Shown piece by piece: positions 40,078-50,775 of a DNA stretch of 64,000 bases. A program made the translations under genes and the position numbers. The DNA comes from Yponomeuta sedellus (Eukaryota; Arthropoda; Insecta; Lepidoptera; Yponomeutidae). The first letter of the stretch is position 1. Each line of letters begins with the position of its first letter. The notes beneath the pieces were generated by a model. That model was not told the DNA's origin and made no database searches. It saw nothing but the letters and a program-made list of their open reading frames with translations. The stretch covers positions 4,599,816 through 4,663,815 of the forward strand of contig OW203729.1 of NCBI GenBank assembly GCA_934045075.1. The letters are read 5' to 3'.

Positions 40078-40275
40078 TGTGGCGGCTCTCTACAGAGGAT
40101 TTTATTTTATTTTATGATTTTTTGTAATTTGAATTTAGTTTTACGCTTTTCAGTTTTTTCCTTTATTTGTCAGATTTCTAAATACAGCCGTGAAGTGAAT
40201 ATGCATTTTTGAGTTTAATTTAATATATTTGATTTTCGTTGCAAACCCAACTGCGGGCGCCCAGAGGCCTGCATA
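40078..40275 (+). repeat. 3' LTR of the Gypsy element
   Basis: 198 bp, same ends as the 5' LTR and no mismatch found by eye. It is preceded by a purine-rich tract. Confidence 0.93.
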
Positions 40276-40280
40276 CGAGA

Positions 40281-41660
40281 CTTAACGACTTAACGTCTTC
40301 AAAATAAAGAGGTTGCAAATCTCAGATTTACATTTCCTTATTTTATCGTGTTTGAGTTGGACTTTTGTTTGTACCTACGGAAACGCCAAGGGTGTTTCTG
40401 ATCTTTTCGTTCACGCACCGCAAAGCGTAAGTCGGTCGATGTACTCTGGTGACTGTCGTAAAAACATCACAACCTCAGATTTATTATTATTATTTATTTA
40501 CATCAGATTTCAGCCTTAGAAATATTGTTTCTCCGTGTATACGATCACCCCGACTCATTCCATGGATGTTGTTAGAAGCGACTCAGGGAAATCCATTCGG
40601 TGGGCTCTCGTGTTCTATAGTAAATCTGCATGGTGATAACGTCAAACGGCGTGTCTTTGTTGCGTAACCTGGGGGAGGGAAATTGGTTGACGATTAATGA
40701 AAAAATTCTTAAGAAACTTATTTAACAGGATCAGAGCTACTCTCCAGTAGAAGATGACACAAGAAAGGTTTCGTAATTTATGCGGTGTTATGTGAATCAC
40801 AGCATGACCATAGCGCACGCCTGTACTACGTCCAAACGTTTTGCTTCGCCGAGCGCGCTTCCGCTGGCCTGCACGCGCCGCGAAATGGCAAGAAAGCTTT
40901 TACCATAATAATATGGTCTGTTTTTGTTTGGAGATACGATCAGGTTACGTGAGGCGATCTCAGAAAGGTAGGCAGAGAATAGGTGCCTGCTTTACTGACT
41001 ACGATGATATCTACTTTTGTTTTAACAATTTTTTTTATCTTATATTCAAGTCTCTTTATCAAAAGACTCACAGTACTACTTTGGATGGACTCCGTTCAAA
41101 ATAAATTCATGCCAAATTCCATCCAAATCCATTCAGCTTTTTTTACAATGCAAACTTCCACATTTATAAATAGGTAAAGAACACCTTATATATAAGTATT
41201 CTGCAATAATATTGGTACGAAGCTTAACGACTTCGATTCATCCTTAGATTTTTAACTCGCCACAGCCCTCCTCCGCCTTCGGTTGGCTTTCATAAAACCT
41301 AGTTCTTTAATTCGCTTTATTAGAAAACAGTCTATCTATCTCGAGGATCTAAATGGAGCATCTACCAAGACGCCCCTGTGCACATACGCCGTACAACAAA
41401 CCACAGCATAATGACTACAAGCACAATATGAGTTTAACCACCCCGTGACGCCAAGTTCGGCTGAGCGTGACGCGGCACGGGCCAAGCGGGCTTAGGGACG
41501 GCATTTGTTGACTTGTCTCGTGATCGACCACACCTGGCCAGGGTACTTCCTGTCGTCGAAGAATCAGGGATTCCACGGCTGGTTTTTGGATATGAAGCGG
41601 CTGTTCAGGAGGATTGTTGAACGTGAGTGTTTTTATTATAATAAAAATAACTTCCACACG
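40281..41660. other. Non-coding stretch beyond the Gypsy element
   Basis: This is the sequence that used to adjoin the DNAI4 5' flank. No convincing exon, RNA gene or repeat was recognised. Small open frames here show no family features. A direct CGACTTAACG type motif (ACTTAACGACTTAACG) is at 40281. Confidence 0.4.
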
Positions 41661-41665
41661 ATATG

Positions 41666-41905
41666 ACGACCTCGGTGGCGCAGCGGTTTGACACGCTGAC
41701 TGTAAAACCGGAGGGCTCGGGTTCGATCCCCGGCCGGGTCAAACTTGGAAACGAACTTCAGTAGTTTGTCTCGGGTCTTGGATGTTATCTATGTATTTAT
41801 TGTATTAAATCTATCGTCGAGTTAGCACCTATAACACAAGTCATTCAGTTGTACTTAGTATAGGGCTAACGAGATCTGTGTAATATGTCCATGAATATTT
41901 ATTTA
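41666..41905 (+). repeat. tRNA-headed SINE (GGCGCAGCGGTTTGGCACGC family), copy 3, complete
   Basis: Head GACCTCGGTGGCGCAGCGG and B-box GGGTTCGATCCCCGGCC. The body includes CTTGGATGTTATCTATGTAT and TAGTATAGGGCTAACGAGAT. It ends with an ATTTATTTATTT tail. This is the best-preserved copy of the family. Confidence 0.85.
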
Positions 41906-42007
41906 TTTATTTATACAATCACTTGTTCTGATCCCAATTTAGAATACCCGTTCTTGGTATCCAGGCAAGGATATCACAAACACGGAAATATACCTACCCT
42001 TTCTGTG

Positions 42008-42185
42008 GCTATTTGACTGCCTCGATGGTCTAGCGGAACACGTCTGATTGCCATGCTGGAGGTCGTGGTTTCGATTCCCACCGGACCACCCAGACTGAGG
42101 ACATTTGTTCAAATGAACTTGGCCTGCTGACGACTGTGCCTTCCGAGCACGTAACATGGGTACCACAAAAATTGTCAAGATCCAT
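42008..42185 (+). repeat. tRNA-headed SINE (TTGACTGCCT family), copy 1
   Basis: Head TTGACTGCCTCGATGGTCTA and GATTGCCATGC, then a B-box-like GGTTTCGATTCCCACC. Related copies are at 50528-50710 (plus) and 58735-58885 (minus). Confidence 0.65.
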
Positions 42186-42646
42186 CACGATCTACTGACC
42201 GGTGTGCAAATTTTTTACATAAATAATCAATAATCTTAGGCTAAATAAAACAATTCATTTATTCACATAATAAAATTACTATAAATTATGCCAATATTTT
42301 TTTACATATAATAAAATTAACAGGTACTTAGCTATTTACAATAATTTAAATAAAATAATAGAAATTAAAAATGTCAGAATTAAAATCAGATCACAGTATG
42401 TAACATAAGAGTAGTAGCACCAACAGTTGTAAATAGACTGTACAACTCCTTGCCAATGAGGAATGAAATATAAGTTATTAAGAAATATAGTTTATTAGGT
42501 CTGTGCTCCTTGCTTATCAGATACACTCAAGTTGTACAGCCAAATGATGGTGAATCTGGTGCACAGATTCGCAAAATAAATTATGGAAGAGGAGATCACC
42601 AAAGCAAACGGTACTAGTTTAACACGTTTGCCTGTATGTAGTAGGT

Positions 42647-42847
42647 ATGTTGTTACTGCTAGCCTGGAGACCTAGAGATGGGCGCAGAAGTGTGGGTAGG
42701 CAACCAATGAGAGAAAATGACGATCTGGTTAAAGTGGCAATAAAAAGACAGGATGCGGATAGCCTGAGGCCGAAATGGGGTGATTTGAGGAGAGACCTGC
42801 ACTCAGCATTGGCTGACTATATGTTAGAGAAGAAGTGGGCCCTTTGA
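42647..42847 (+). pseudogene. LINE reverse-transcriptase C-terminal remnant
   Basis: A 66-codon frame reads LAWRPRDGRRSVGRQPMREND and then DLVKVA. This matches the C-terminal tail of RTE-like LINEs (WRPR..RRSVGRPPTRW.DDLVK), with the downstream part diverged. No adjoining RT domain. Confidence 0.6.
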
Positions 42848-43154
42848 TCATCGTCCGTCAAACTTGAAACAGACTTGAAGCAGAGCAGGGCGACTATAAG
42901 ATTTTAATCTATCAGTCAGTAGGTCTTCTCTACTGCTCAGTCAGACCGTATTGGTCCACCCTCTTGGAGCCGCTTTCAACAATGAGTCTCAGGCCGAAGT
43001 AACTATTCTCATGTATGACCAAACGCACTGGCGAGGCTTTTACTCTATAGTAAATTTTGCACCGCCACCCGCAGTTAATCTGCAGTGCCGCTAAAGCTTA
43101 GAAAAAGGCAGGCGGTTGAATAACATTCTTGGCACAAAATATCTATAATAAATA

Positions 43155-43385
43155 AATATTCATGGACTTATACACAGATCTCGTTAGCCCTATACCAAGT
43201 ACAACTAAATGACTTGTGCTACAGGTGCTAACTAAATAATACAATAAATACATAGATAGATAGCATCCAAGACCCGAGACAAACTAGAAAAAATCGTTTC
43301 CTAGTTTGACCCGGCTGGGGATCGAATCCGAGACCTTCCGTTTTACAGTCAGTGTGCCAAGCCGCTGCGCCACCGAGGCCGTCTA
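43155..43385 (-). repeat. tRNA-headed SINE (GGCGCAGCGGTTTGGCACGC family), copy 4
   Basis: Minus-strand copy: ACACAGATCTCGTTAGCCC through GCCAAGCCGCTGCGCCACCG. A small deletion removes part of the TAAATCTATCGTCGAG block. Confidence 0.78.
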
Positions 43386-43704
43386 TCTTTTTAACAAGCG
43401 GAAATCTACCTCGTTTGCAATAGTATTTTTTAATTACTCGCAATGCTCAAGCAGCTATACATTTAACGAGTCTAATAGCGGTTGCCGCCACCCTTGAAGT
43501 AACTTGAGCACTTACTATTAGAAAGGTCTTTGAAAATGCATGTTTTTCTTATATTACTGCAACTTTGTAGATTAGAAGAAAAAAATATTTAACATTAAAA
43601 TCCAGAAATCGTTTATAATTCACGCTACAGCGCAGAGGAATCGAAACTTCTTTCTCAGTTCATTCATTCGTTCGTTAATTTTTGAGTGTTTCAAATATAA
43701 GACT

Positions 43705-43820
43705 ATTCTTTATTGTACATTGGAAAAAACAACAAATACAAAATAATTACAAATGTACATAGTACAATTGGCGGCCTTATTGCTAAAAGCAATATCTTCC
43801 AGACAACCGTACGATGAAAA
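43705..43820 (-). repeat. LINE 3' UTR tail (AATAAAGAATATTCT family), copy 2
   Basis: It reads TTCTTTATTGTACATTGG through GGCGGCCTTATTGCTAAAAG and TCTTCCAGACAACC. Confidence 0.7.
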
Positions 43821-44435
43821 GTTGCTGAAGGAAATTAGAAAGACGGGTAGCCAGTGCAAGTTTGTTTATTGATACATACCCATCTAACATATAAAATATT
43901 GTTTCACAGACTTAGCTATCGAACTCCTCAGAAACGGCTTCCGATTTTATTATTCTTTTTTTGTGTATTCGGTAGATCTGAGAATAGGTCGTAGGCTAAT
44001 TAATATGGCAAAACAACTATTGCGTGGTCAGAATGTGCTATATTAAAATAAATTAAATTGACATGGCCATAGTAGCATCCAGAATAGTCAACTGACAGCG
44101 TTTCCGCTACCGCTTATCACACAAGCCACGCTTTTACTCGGACCACGAGTTAATTCCTTGTGCGCCCGCCCTCTTTTCGTCGGCCCGCGCTATCGCTGCG
44201 TACGCGTCGATATGTTCAGATATCGGTAATTGCATCTCTCGCGCCGACTGGAACAATGAAATGTTAACCTAGAAATGCTGTTTTAAGAGCATTTTATGGC
44301 TCCTTGAGGCTTGACTTTGCGATTGACCTGCTAGGGTACCTAAAGCTGAGGTACAATAGTGCTTTTCAATGGAAAGTTATTTCTAATTAATGTAGATAGA
44401 TAGATAGAGACCACTATATTGTACATGTATTGTAC

Positions 44436-44605
44436 AATGTACCCCTGCCTACTATGCAAGAGGTTCCTGGTTCGAACCCCGCCTGGGGACAAAAAAACCT
44501 CCAGGTCTTTGATGTTTACATGTTTGTGATGTCGTGGTTTCTGGTTCCCACGACACAGGTTATCGGTACATACAGGCACAAATGTATGTTAGGTTTAATT
44601 CTTTG
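44436..44605 (+). repeat. tRNA-headed SINE (CTGTGGCGCAGCGGTAGCGC family), 5'-truncated copy
   Basis: It starts within the head at CTGCCTACTATGCAAGAGG, then GGTTCGAACCCCGCCTGGGG, a poly-A run and GGTTCCCACGACACAGG. Confidence 0.7.
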
Positions 44606-44859
44606 CGCAAGACAACTGCATTTCAGGAGACCAGAGAATACGTGTTTTTATTAAAAAAAAACGTCTTAATTATTATATGATTAAAGGAGAGAAGTACAAC
44701 TTAATTATTAGTTTTTCTCACCACTTCCCTATTCGGCAATTTAGGGCAGCCAGAATCAAACTTATCGATGACTGAATCGAGACTTTGCGGTAAATTGCAA
44801 GACAGTCTTCGAATCTTTCCACGACAAAAGGCGGACTTTACCGAAAATTCGTGCCGCTC

Positions 44860-45070
44860 GTTGAGAAAGTTCGAGGCGAGGCGGGGCGAGGCAATTTTAG
44901 AATTCCTGTGCTGTCAGGCAGTTGTCCACTCGGGACCGAGAGACTGCGGGGTCGCGGGGTCAGCTCGCAGACGCCCGCCCCCTAATTGGCGCCCCCACGC
45001 AAATAAATAATTTTTATCCGCCAAGCGGCGATCACGCGCCGTAGACCCGCTGACCTTAAATTATTATACG
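44860..45070. promoter_or_regulatory. GC-rich patch with GC-box and CCAAT-type motifs
   Basis: The stretch is far more GC-rich than the surroundings, with GAGGCGGGGCGAGG, GCGGGGTCGCGGGGTC and CGCCCGCCCCCTAATTGGCG. The last combines a GC box with an inverted CCAAT. It might be a promoter or CpG-rich regulatory element. No adjoining exon was recognised, so this is a weak call. Confidence 0.3.
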
Positions 45071-45224
45071 CAGAGCGGCGGCCTTAGTATGGACGGATTG
45101 CACTGGACGCTTCATCACAGCTCCCTCATATATCAGTGCTTTAGGCGTTTCGGGGCGCTTACTAGCGCCACCAATGGAAAGAAATCATAACTTATTTTTT
45201 AATACATTATTATCTAAAAGTGGA

Positions 45225-45545
45225 CATGAGATGCGGCAAGCTGGAGACAGGGCGCAGTTCAAAACTAATTCTGACGAAGCTTTTTGTGAATGAATCTTAT
45301 TTTAATATGTTGACATTTGTGATTTTTTTTTTAGTTTTATTGTTATAATTATTTCTTTTTTCTTAATTTCCTTAGGTAATTTTGTTGTATGTGACATTTT
45401 TCGTACATAGACATAAATATAGATTACCTATTGAGGGCTGGATGCGGCAAGCTGAAGACAGGGCGCAGTTCAAAACCAATTTTAGGGCTGGATGCGGCAA
45501 GCTGATGACAGGGCGCTATGACACTCATTAGGGGAGCAGTCAAGA
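45225..45545 (+). repeat. Scrambled fragments of the AGCAGTGGACTA-family LINE tail
   Basis: The phrase GATGCGGCAAGCTG(A/G)(A/T)GACAGGGCGC occurs three times (about 45230, 45440 and 45490). Two copies are followed by AGTTCAAAAC. The third continues as CACTCATTAGGGGAG, as in the LINE end at 28900. This looks like local duplication of a LINE 3' fragment. Confidence 0.6.
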
Positions 45546-45724
45546 GTTTAGTTGAGAAAACATCAGTAAATCTGAGATAAAACATTGGTACGGAATTCAG
45601 GGCGTTTCTCAGTCTATCCTTGAAGTCTAAGCAATGTGTAACCTGCGTAATGTTTTGCAACAGGTGTTTGAGTGTTGCCTTTAGTTACGAAGCGCAATTC
45701 GAAGCGCTACGAATGCAATGCGTA

Positions 45725-46075
45725 GCGCTCGTAGCCTATACAATCCAAATGATTGGAATGAATCACTTGAGTTAAGCAACAACAGCCGCGGTTAGATGCA
45801 GGATGGGTGACCGTCCCGTGACTACCGCTAGTGACATTTTTCCGAGTGCTTCCGTGCTTCGCAAGGCACGTTAAGCCATTGGTGCCGGCTGTCAGGCAGG
45901 CGTTGAGCCATGTCAGAGGCCTTATGCGCAGCATGATAACTTCTGACAGTATGGCACGCCACTGTCTTACAATCCTCCACCAACCCGGACTTGTGGTGGA
46001 GTATGGCGTAACCTTCCTGCGATGCAGGAAGAGTGTGCCGTGCCCCAGCAGTGGGGACATACAAGGGTTGATATC
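45725..46075 (+). repeat. 5S-derived SINE, near full length
   Basis: Head GAGTTAAGCAACAACAGCCG and GGATGGGTGACCGTCCCGTG. The body has GCTTCCGTGCTTCGCAAGGC and ATGTCAGAGGCCTTATGCGC. The tail is CCAGCAGTGGGGACATACAA. Confidence 0.8.
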
Positions 46076-46784
46076 GACGAATGCATTCATCAGCACCCCT
46101 CTCTTGAAAACTACAATAACATAGGAGTTGCGTCCGCAGTAACCCTAAGTTCCCCTTTGAAAAATTTTAATCGGTTTCCCGTAACGAATGGTGGAATATG
46201 TCTGGAATTCCGATCGGTAGATGTGCGTCTCGTATTTTTACGATAGCATCGCCTTCATCGAGCAATGGACCTTAAGACAAGCTTGTAATGTGGAGCTCCA
46301 CATTACTTTCTTGATATATATGTCGCCGCCGCCGACTTATTAAATCAGCCTTCCAATTGAACGCCTAGGAAGTTTATTTTCCGGCGGCATTCGATTACAT
46401 GACTAGCCTCTTAGTTCTAATACAGCATTGTCTAAAACGACTGACCACTTGGCTCTCCAAAACTCGTCTAATACTGACTACTTGGCTAGTTTACTTTCTT
46501 TACTACTTTACTACGTTTACTATTTTCAGTCAAGTTATTTAACGTTTTGTTCAATCATACGGCTGAATGACCATCAGCCCTTTAATTGGATGCCACCGGC
46601 ATCGTAGTAATAGGTAGTTGATTCAACGGCAGACTTTACCACTTGGCGGCGACATATACCTATATATCTCTCTCCGTCTTTCTAGTTGCTATCCCATATT
46701 GTGATAGAGTCACCTATTATTAGCTTCTCTCTTCACTTCGTCCGGTTGTGCTATAGTAACCAGGCAAGGACAAACATAGAAATA

Positions 46785-46985
46785 TGCCTGGGTTCAGGTC
46801 AGTTGTACAAACCAAGTACGGCGGGCTCCTGTGGGATTCGAACCCGCGATCAACAAGTTTTTTTATCTGCCTTTAAACATCCCACTGGAGGGCACATGCC
46901 CCTCGGAGAGAGAGCGTTCGAGCTTAATTATTCATTATCACGCGTGCCCACCGCGGATTGGATATTTCAAGCGCTGAGGTAGCTA
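46785..46985 (-). repeat. tRNA-like SINE, minus strand
   Basis: B-box complement GGGATTCGAACCCGCGATC. The body shares GCGTGCCCACCGCGGA and TTCAAGCGCTGAGGTA with the plus-strand copy at 47220-47475. The two form an inverted pair about 230 bp apart. Confidence 0.65.
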
Positions 46986-47090
46986 TTATTGCTATTAGCA
47001 ATAAGGCCGCCAATTGTATTTGATCTTTTGTATCTGTAACTATTTTTCCGGTACACAATAAAGAATATTCTTATCTTATCTTATTTTATG
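46985..47090 (+). repeat. LINE 3' UTR tail (AATAAAGAATATTCT family), copy 3
   Basis: It reads TTGCTATTAGCAATAAGGCC, CCAATTGTATTTGATC, then ACAATAAAGAATATTC and a (TTATC)n tail. It is the sense-oriented copy that shows the terminal poly(A) signal. Confidence 0.72.
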
Positions 47091-47219
47091 CGAACACCAC
47101 ATATACGCTACGCAGATTTCTTCACGATGTTTTCCTTCACAGTTAGCGGGTGGTATAGCTACTGCAACTTCGCAACTGTATGTTACGTAACGAGAATTAC
47201 CATCATGTAATATGAAGTA

Positions 47220-47475
47220 GCGCGGCGGTAGCCCAGTGGGTAGAACGATGGACTCAGATTCGATTCCCGGTGCGGGCATGTAAATTATGTATATTTGTGA
47301 AGTTATAGTAGCAATATTACTAGCTAACGGTGAAAACCATTGTGAGGAAGCCTGAGTGTCTGAGGTGTTCAAATACCTCAGCGCTTGAAATAGCGAGTCC
47401 GCGGTGGGCACGCGTGGTTCTCTCTCTCTCTCTCTCTGAGTGAAAGCCCGTGCCCTGCGGTGTAACGTATCTAGA
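47220..47475 (+). repeat. tRNA-like SINE, plus strand
   Basis: Head GGCGGTAGCCCAGTGGGTAG and B-box ATTCGATTCCCGG. The body is GAGGTGTTCAAATACCTCAG and GGGCACGCGTGG with a (TC)n run. It is the inverted partner of 46785-46985. Confidence 0.68.
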
Positions 47476-47932
47476 CATAAAAAATGTGTAGTTTGTGATA
47501 AGCCCACAGGCAAGGTTAATAAACAGTCGCGTTGATATTGCACGCTTTCTACATTGGCAGGGAGCGGCAGCTGGTGACAGATGGCGTGCGGTAAAAGGCT
47601 TAGCATGTCTTGAAAGGGGTAGCAGATGTTAGTGAAAGGGGAACGTATAAAGGATATGTTATTGAATTTTTGCAAAGCAATTTCTTAGCAACAGCAATTA
47701 CGTTTGTTTAATAATAAACATTGTAATTATATTAAAGTTATTTATCATTATTATTAAAATAATTATTTATCGTCTTGAACAAATCAACAACACGGTGGCC
47801 TTAATGCCTTAAGCATTTTCTACAAGTCAACCTCAGGAGGTGGCAGAAAAAATTGTAGGCGTTCAAAGAAAGAAAATGAACGGGGAAAAAGAGGAAATGC
47901 ATTTAAAATATACTTAAATAAGGTATAATACC

Positions 47933-48025
47933 CGGACTTGGCCCCTGTGGTGGAGTATGGCCTAACGTTCCTGCAATGCAGGCAGAGACCCGTGCCCCAG
48001 CAGTGGGGACGTACAGGGTTGCAAT
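47933..48025 (+). repeat. 5S-derived SINE tail fragment
   Basis: It reads CCCGGACTTGGCCCCTGTGG, GAGTATGGCCTAACG and CCCAGCAGTGGGGACGTACA. The head is absent. Confidence 0.65.
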
Positions 48026-48236
48026 CGAAGGTTTATGGAATAAACCTACACATTATTAATATAAAGCTGCACATATTTTATTTTTCAATTTAAATTTGTT
48101 CCTTAGCACGGGTCAGTGCATTAAAAATAAAAATAGTGTAATATTTACAATTATTATCATAGTTCTTTACACTGCCAGTTGCTTTTTAATACTCTTTCTG
48201 TTTTTGAATTAAGAATTTCACTAATAAATACTTAAG

Positions 48237-48335
48237 TAACGTTCTGTCACGCTCTTTTCTGAGAAATTCGAAGGGACAGCACTACAGTTTTAACCATTTA
48301 CTCAGCGAAATTCTCAATTCTGAAATTGGCCTATA
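48237..48335. repeat. Partial MITE related to 17402-17545
   Basis: It contains ACGTTCTGTCACGCTCTTTT, GAGAAATTCGAAGGGA and GAAATTCTCAATTCTGAAAT. This is the reverse complement of the 17.4-kb element's interior plus one terminal repeat. Confidence 0.5.
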
Positions 48336-48388
48336 ATACCTATGTTCCAACGTTGAAGTGGTCGATGTATCAAACCTTCCAGTTTATT

Positions 48389-48760
48389 GACGACCTCGGT
48401 GGCGCAGCGGTTTGGCACACTGAATGTAAAACCGAAGGTCTCGGGCTCGATCCCTGGCTGGGTCAAACTAGGAAACTCACTTTTCTAGTTTGTCTCGGGT
48501 CTTGGATGTTATCTATGTAGGTACCTACGTAAGATAAGATAAGAATATTCTTTATTGTACACTGGAAAAACAACAAATACAAAACAATTTCAAATATACA
48601 TAGTACAATGTGCGGCCTTATTGCTAAAAGCAAATTCTTCCAGACAACCTTACGATGGAAAGTATTTATTGTATTAAATCTATCTTCGAGTTATCACCTG
48701 TTACACAAGTCATTTAGTTGTACTCAGTGTGGGGCTAACGAAATCTGTGTAATACATACA
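48389..48760 (+). repeat. tRNA-headed SINE, copy 5, interrupted by a LINE tail
   Basis: The head and first half run 48389-48525 (to CTTGGATGTTATCTATGTA). The body resumes at about 48660 with TTTATTGTATTAAATCTATC and ends near 48758. The interrupting block is listed separately. Confidence 0.8.
48536..48660 (-). repeat. LINE 3' UTR tail nested in a SINE, copy 4
   Basis: It reads AGATAAGAATATTCTTTATT, TACACTGGAAAAACAAC, GCGGCCTTATTGCTAAAAG and TCTTCCAGACAACC. It sits inside the SINE at 48389-48760, so it inserted later. Confidence 0.75.
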
Positions 48761-49239
48761 TACATAACCTCACGCCTGTATACCGGAGGGGTAGGCAGAG
48801 ACCAGGGACTGCCATTTGCCTCGATCCTGACAGATCACCATCGCCTCATCAACGTTCATAAATCTTTGCATGAAACACGCCGGTTCCGGGTACTTTTTAT
48901 CTATGTAATGTGTCCATGAATATGTATTATTATTATTGGCGATCCTTGCGAGATTCCTAGGAGCGCCATCAAACTCATCTCGCAGAAAGCGAAACCATAG
49001 AAAGGGCAAGTCTAGTCGTTTGTCCACACTCAGTCGAGAGGTGTGACCAACCGTGCCCAATAAATAAACGGCAGTAGTGGCATCGCGCATCCGTCACTGT
49101 CACCGAGATCTTGAACTGAGAAATGGATAATCGTACCCAATGAAGTCTCTCGGAAAAGTGATCAGTCTCTTTAAAATCCACGATAAAAGAGACGTAAGAA
49201 TAATCGAATAATCAATCGAATAATTGCTGCATGTTCGTA

Positions 49240-49395
49240 ATACAGAGAAGATTGTAAAGAGGTTCAAAATGTCACTGATGCCGGTGAGTCGCCCATTAGC
49301 TCAGTTGGAAGAGCGCTGGCACGGATAGCCAGAGGTCGCGGGTTGGAATCCCGGCATGGGTGGAATTTTTAGCCTCTAAATAGGTTTTTAAAATT
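49240..49395 (+). repeat. tRNA-Ile-like SINE, plus-strand copy
   Basis: A tRNA-like cloverleaf at about 49290-49363 has CCCATTAGCTCAGTTGG and GCGGGTTGGAATCCCGG. The anticodon loop (ACGGATA) lacks U33 and flanks are shared with 62580-62745. It is therefore a SINE head and not a working tRNA. The flanks GTAAAGAGGTTC and AGCCTCTAAATAGGTTTT occur in both copies. Confidence 0.72.
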
Positions 49396-49602
49396 GTCCT
49401 TAGCACGGGTTAGTGCATTAAAAAGAATATAAAAATAATCGAATAATGACGATGAATGACATGACGAAATCTACTACCTACAATAGTTGACTGTACTCGT
49501 GTCAGTCTACCCGTGACCACGGCAACGCTGCCGAAACGTCGGGAATTAAGGGAATTACGTTATTACTAATAAATAGTCACGATTAGACCAGTTGAATATG
49601 AC

Positions 49603-49715
49603 AAGTCTTGCAAGCCGCCACCAATCCGGACTTGGCCCCCGTGGTGGAGTATGGCCTATACCTTCCTCAGGGAAGAGACCCGTGCCCCTCGGTGGGGACG
49701 TATTGGGTTCATGAT
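49603..49715 (+). repeat. 5S-derived SINE 3' fragment
   Basis: It reads CAAGTCTTGCAAGCCGCCAC, GGACTTGGCCCCCGTGGTGG, CCCGTGCCCCTCGGTGGGGA and ends in (ATG)n. Confidence 0.65.
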
Positions 49716-50369
49716 GATGATGAATATGACGAGATCTGCTGGATCATCCTCAGTCTCGAACGAAATATTCCAAACTGCCGACGACGTCACAAAGGATCTG
49801 TGTGCCATCAACGGACTGCCGCTGTTTGAGGTTCCTTCCGAAGCGTCACTTCATCGCTCACACTCGGATTTGTTGCTTTTTTTTCTGTGACCGTGGCCGT
49901 CCCCTCTTCAGCGCCTCAACGACGCCTCGTCTAATGTCTGCCTTCCTTCGATCCTACTGTCCTTCCGTTTACTTTTATACCTATCCCTACTGATAGCGAC
50001 CTCCTCTAACTTTCGTTTCTCGAGTTTCGATATCCACGACACCGTGAAACTTATCAGAACATCTCTCACATGGTTTACGAACGGAATCCTACGTAGTTGA
50101 AATTTGTCAATTATCAAATACAACGATGGTGGATAATATACGTGCTGTAGCAATCTTTTTATCATCGATGGATAAGTTTTGTGGTAAAGTCTCTCGTAAT
50201 TAACTGAGTACAACGTAAATTTTGATGAACTATTTAAGCTTACACCTCTCTCTCTCTCTTCTCAGCTTTAGTCCCACATGGTGGTGGGGTCAGCTTTTCT
50301 TATTTTCTCGCTCCACTTCGCCCTATTCGTGACCTTTATCGAGGCGCCGCATTCTGTGAGATCAAGCTT

Positions 50370-50775
50370 AGATATCAACCCTTGTATGTCACAGGTCTCT
50401 TCCTACACCACTGGGGCCAAGTCCGGGTTGGTGGATTGTAAGACAGTGGCGGGCCTTACTATCAGAAATTATTAAGCGGCCCATAAGGCCTTGAACGCGG
50501 CTTAACGACTGCCATTACTGCTATTACATTGACTGCCTAGTTGTCTAGCCGTTATGGCGCTTGGCTACCAAGACAGAGGTCGTGGGTTCGATTCCCACTC
50601 GGGGCTGTACAAGTGGCCTCAGTCCGGGTGTATTTTCATATTTGTGACGTCCTTGCCTAGTTACCATATTACAGGGTATCCTAGTTTGGGACCAAGTTAT
50701 TGTGTTGTGTAGAATTAACTATTATCATTACATGGCAGCCGGCAGCAACGGCTTAATGTGTCTTGCAAAGCACGG
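50370..50775 (-). repeat. 5S-derived SINE (minus) interrupted by another SINE
   Basis: The tail half is 50370-50520 (ATATCAACCCTTGTATGTC to TTAACGACTGCCATTACTG). The element resumes at about 50717 with ACATGGCAGCCGGCAGCAAC and GTCTTGCAAAGCACGGA. The 5S-like head is missing. Confidence 0.68.
50528..50712 (+). repeat. tRNA-headed SINE (TTGACTGCCT family) nested in the 5S-SINE, copy 2
   Basis: Head TTGACTGCCTAGTTGTCTAG and B-box GGGTTCGATTCCCACTCGG. The body is GTGACGTCCTTGCCTAGTTA and GGGTATCCTAG. It splits the 5S-derived SINE around it. Confidence 0.74.

Larger units (their letters stand above)
35636..40280 (+). mobile_element. Ty3/Gypsy LTR retrotransposon with identical-looking LTRs and target duplication
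   Basis: The element spans 35641-40275 (4635 bp) and is flanked by CGAGA at 35636-35640 and 40276-40280. Both LTRs are 198 bp, begin TGTGGCGG and end CTGCATA; reading them side by side I found no difference. A tRNA-type primer binding site TGGTGACACCCCGACG starts at 35841, two bases after the 5' LTR. A purine tract AGAGGGGGAGT at about 40065-40075 precedes the 3' LTR. Internal genes are gag then pol (protease, RT, RNase H, integrase), with no envelope gene. The order places it in Ty3/Gypsy. Layout and Cys motif suggest a Mag-like lineage (inference). Confidence 0.95.

Noticed and set aside
35641..40275. An endogenous errantivirus with envelope
   Set aside because: Only 177 bp separate the pol stop from the 3' LTR and no env-type frame is present.
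49290..49363. A tRNA gene (CCCATTAGCTCAGTTGG...)
   Set aside because: The cloverleaf is tRNA-Ile-like, but the anticodon loop lacks U33 and gives an unlikely anticodon. The same sequence with shared flanks recurs at 62580-62745, so it is a SINE head.
49651..49890. Plus-strand 79-codon frame (SNEIFQTADDVTKDL...) as an exon
   Set aside because: Its start overlaps a 5S-SINE tail and (ATG)n run, and no clean splice sites frame the rest.
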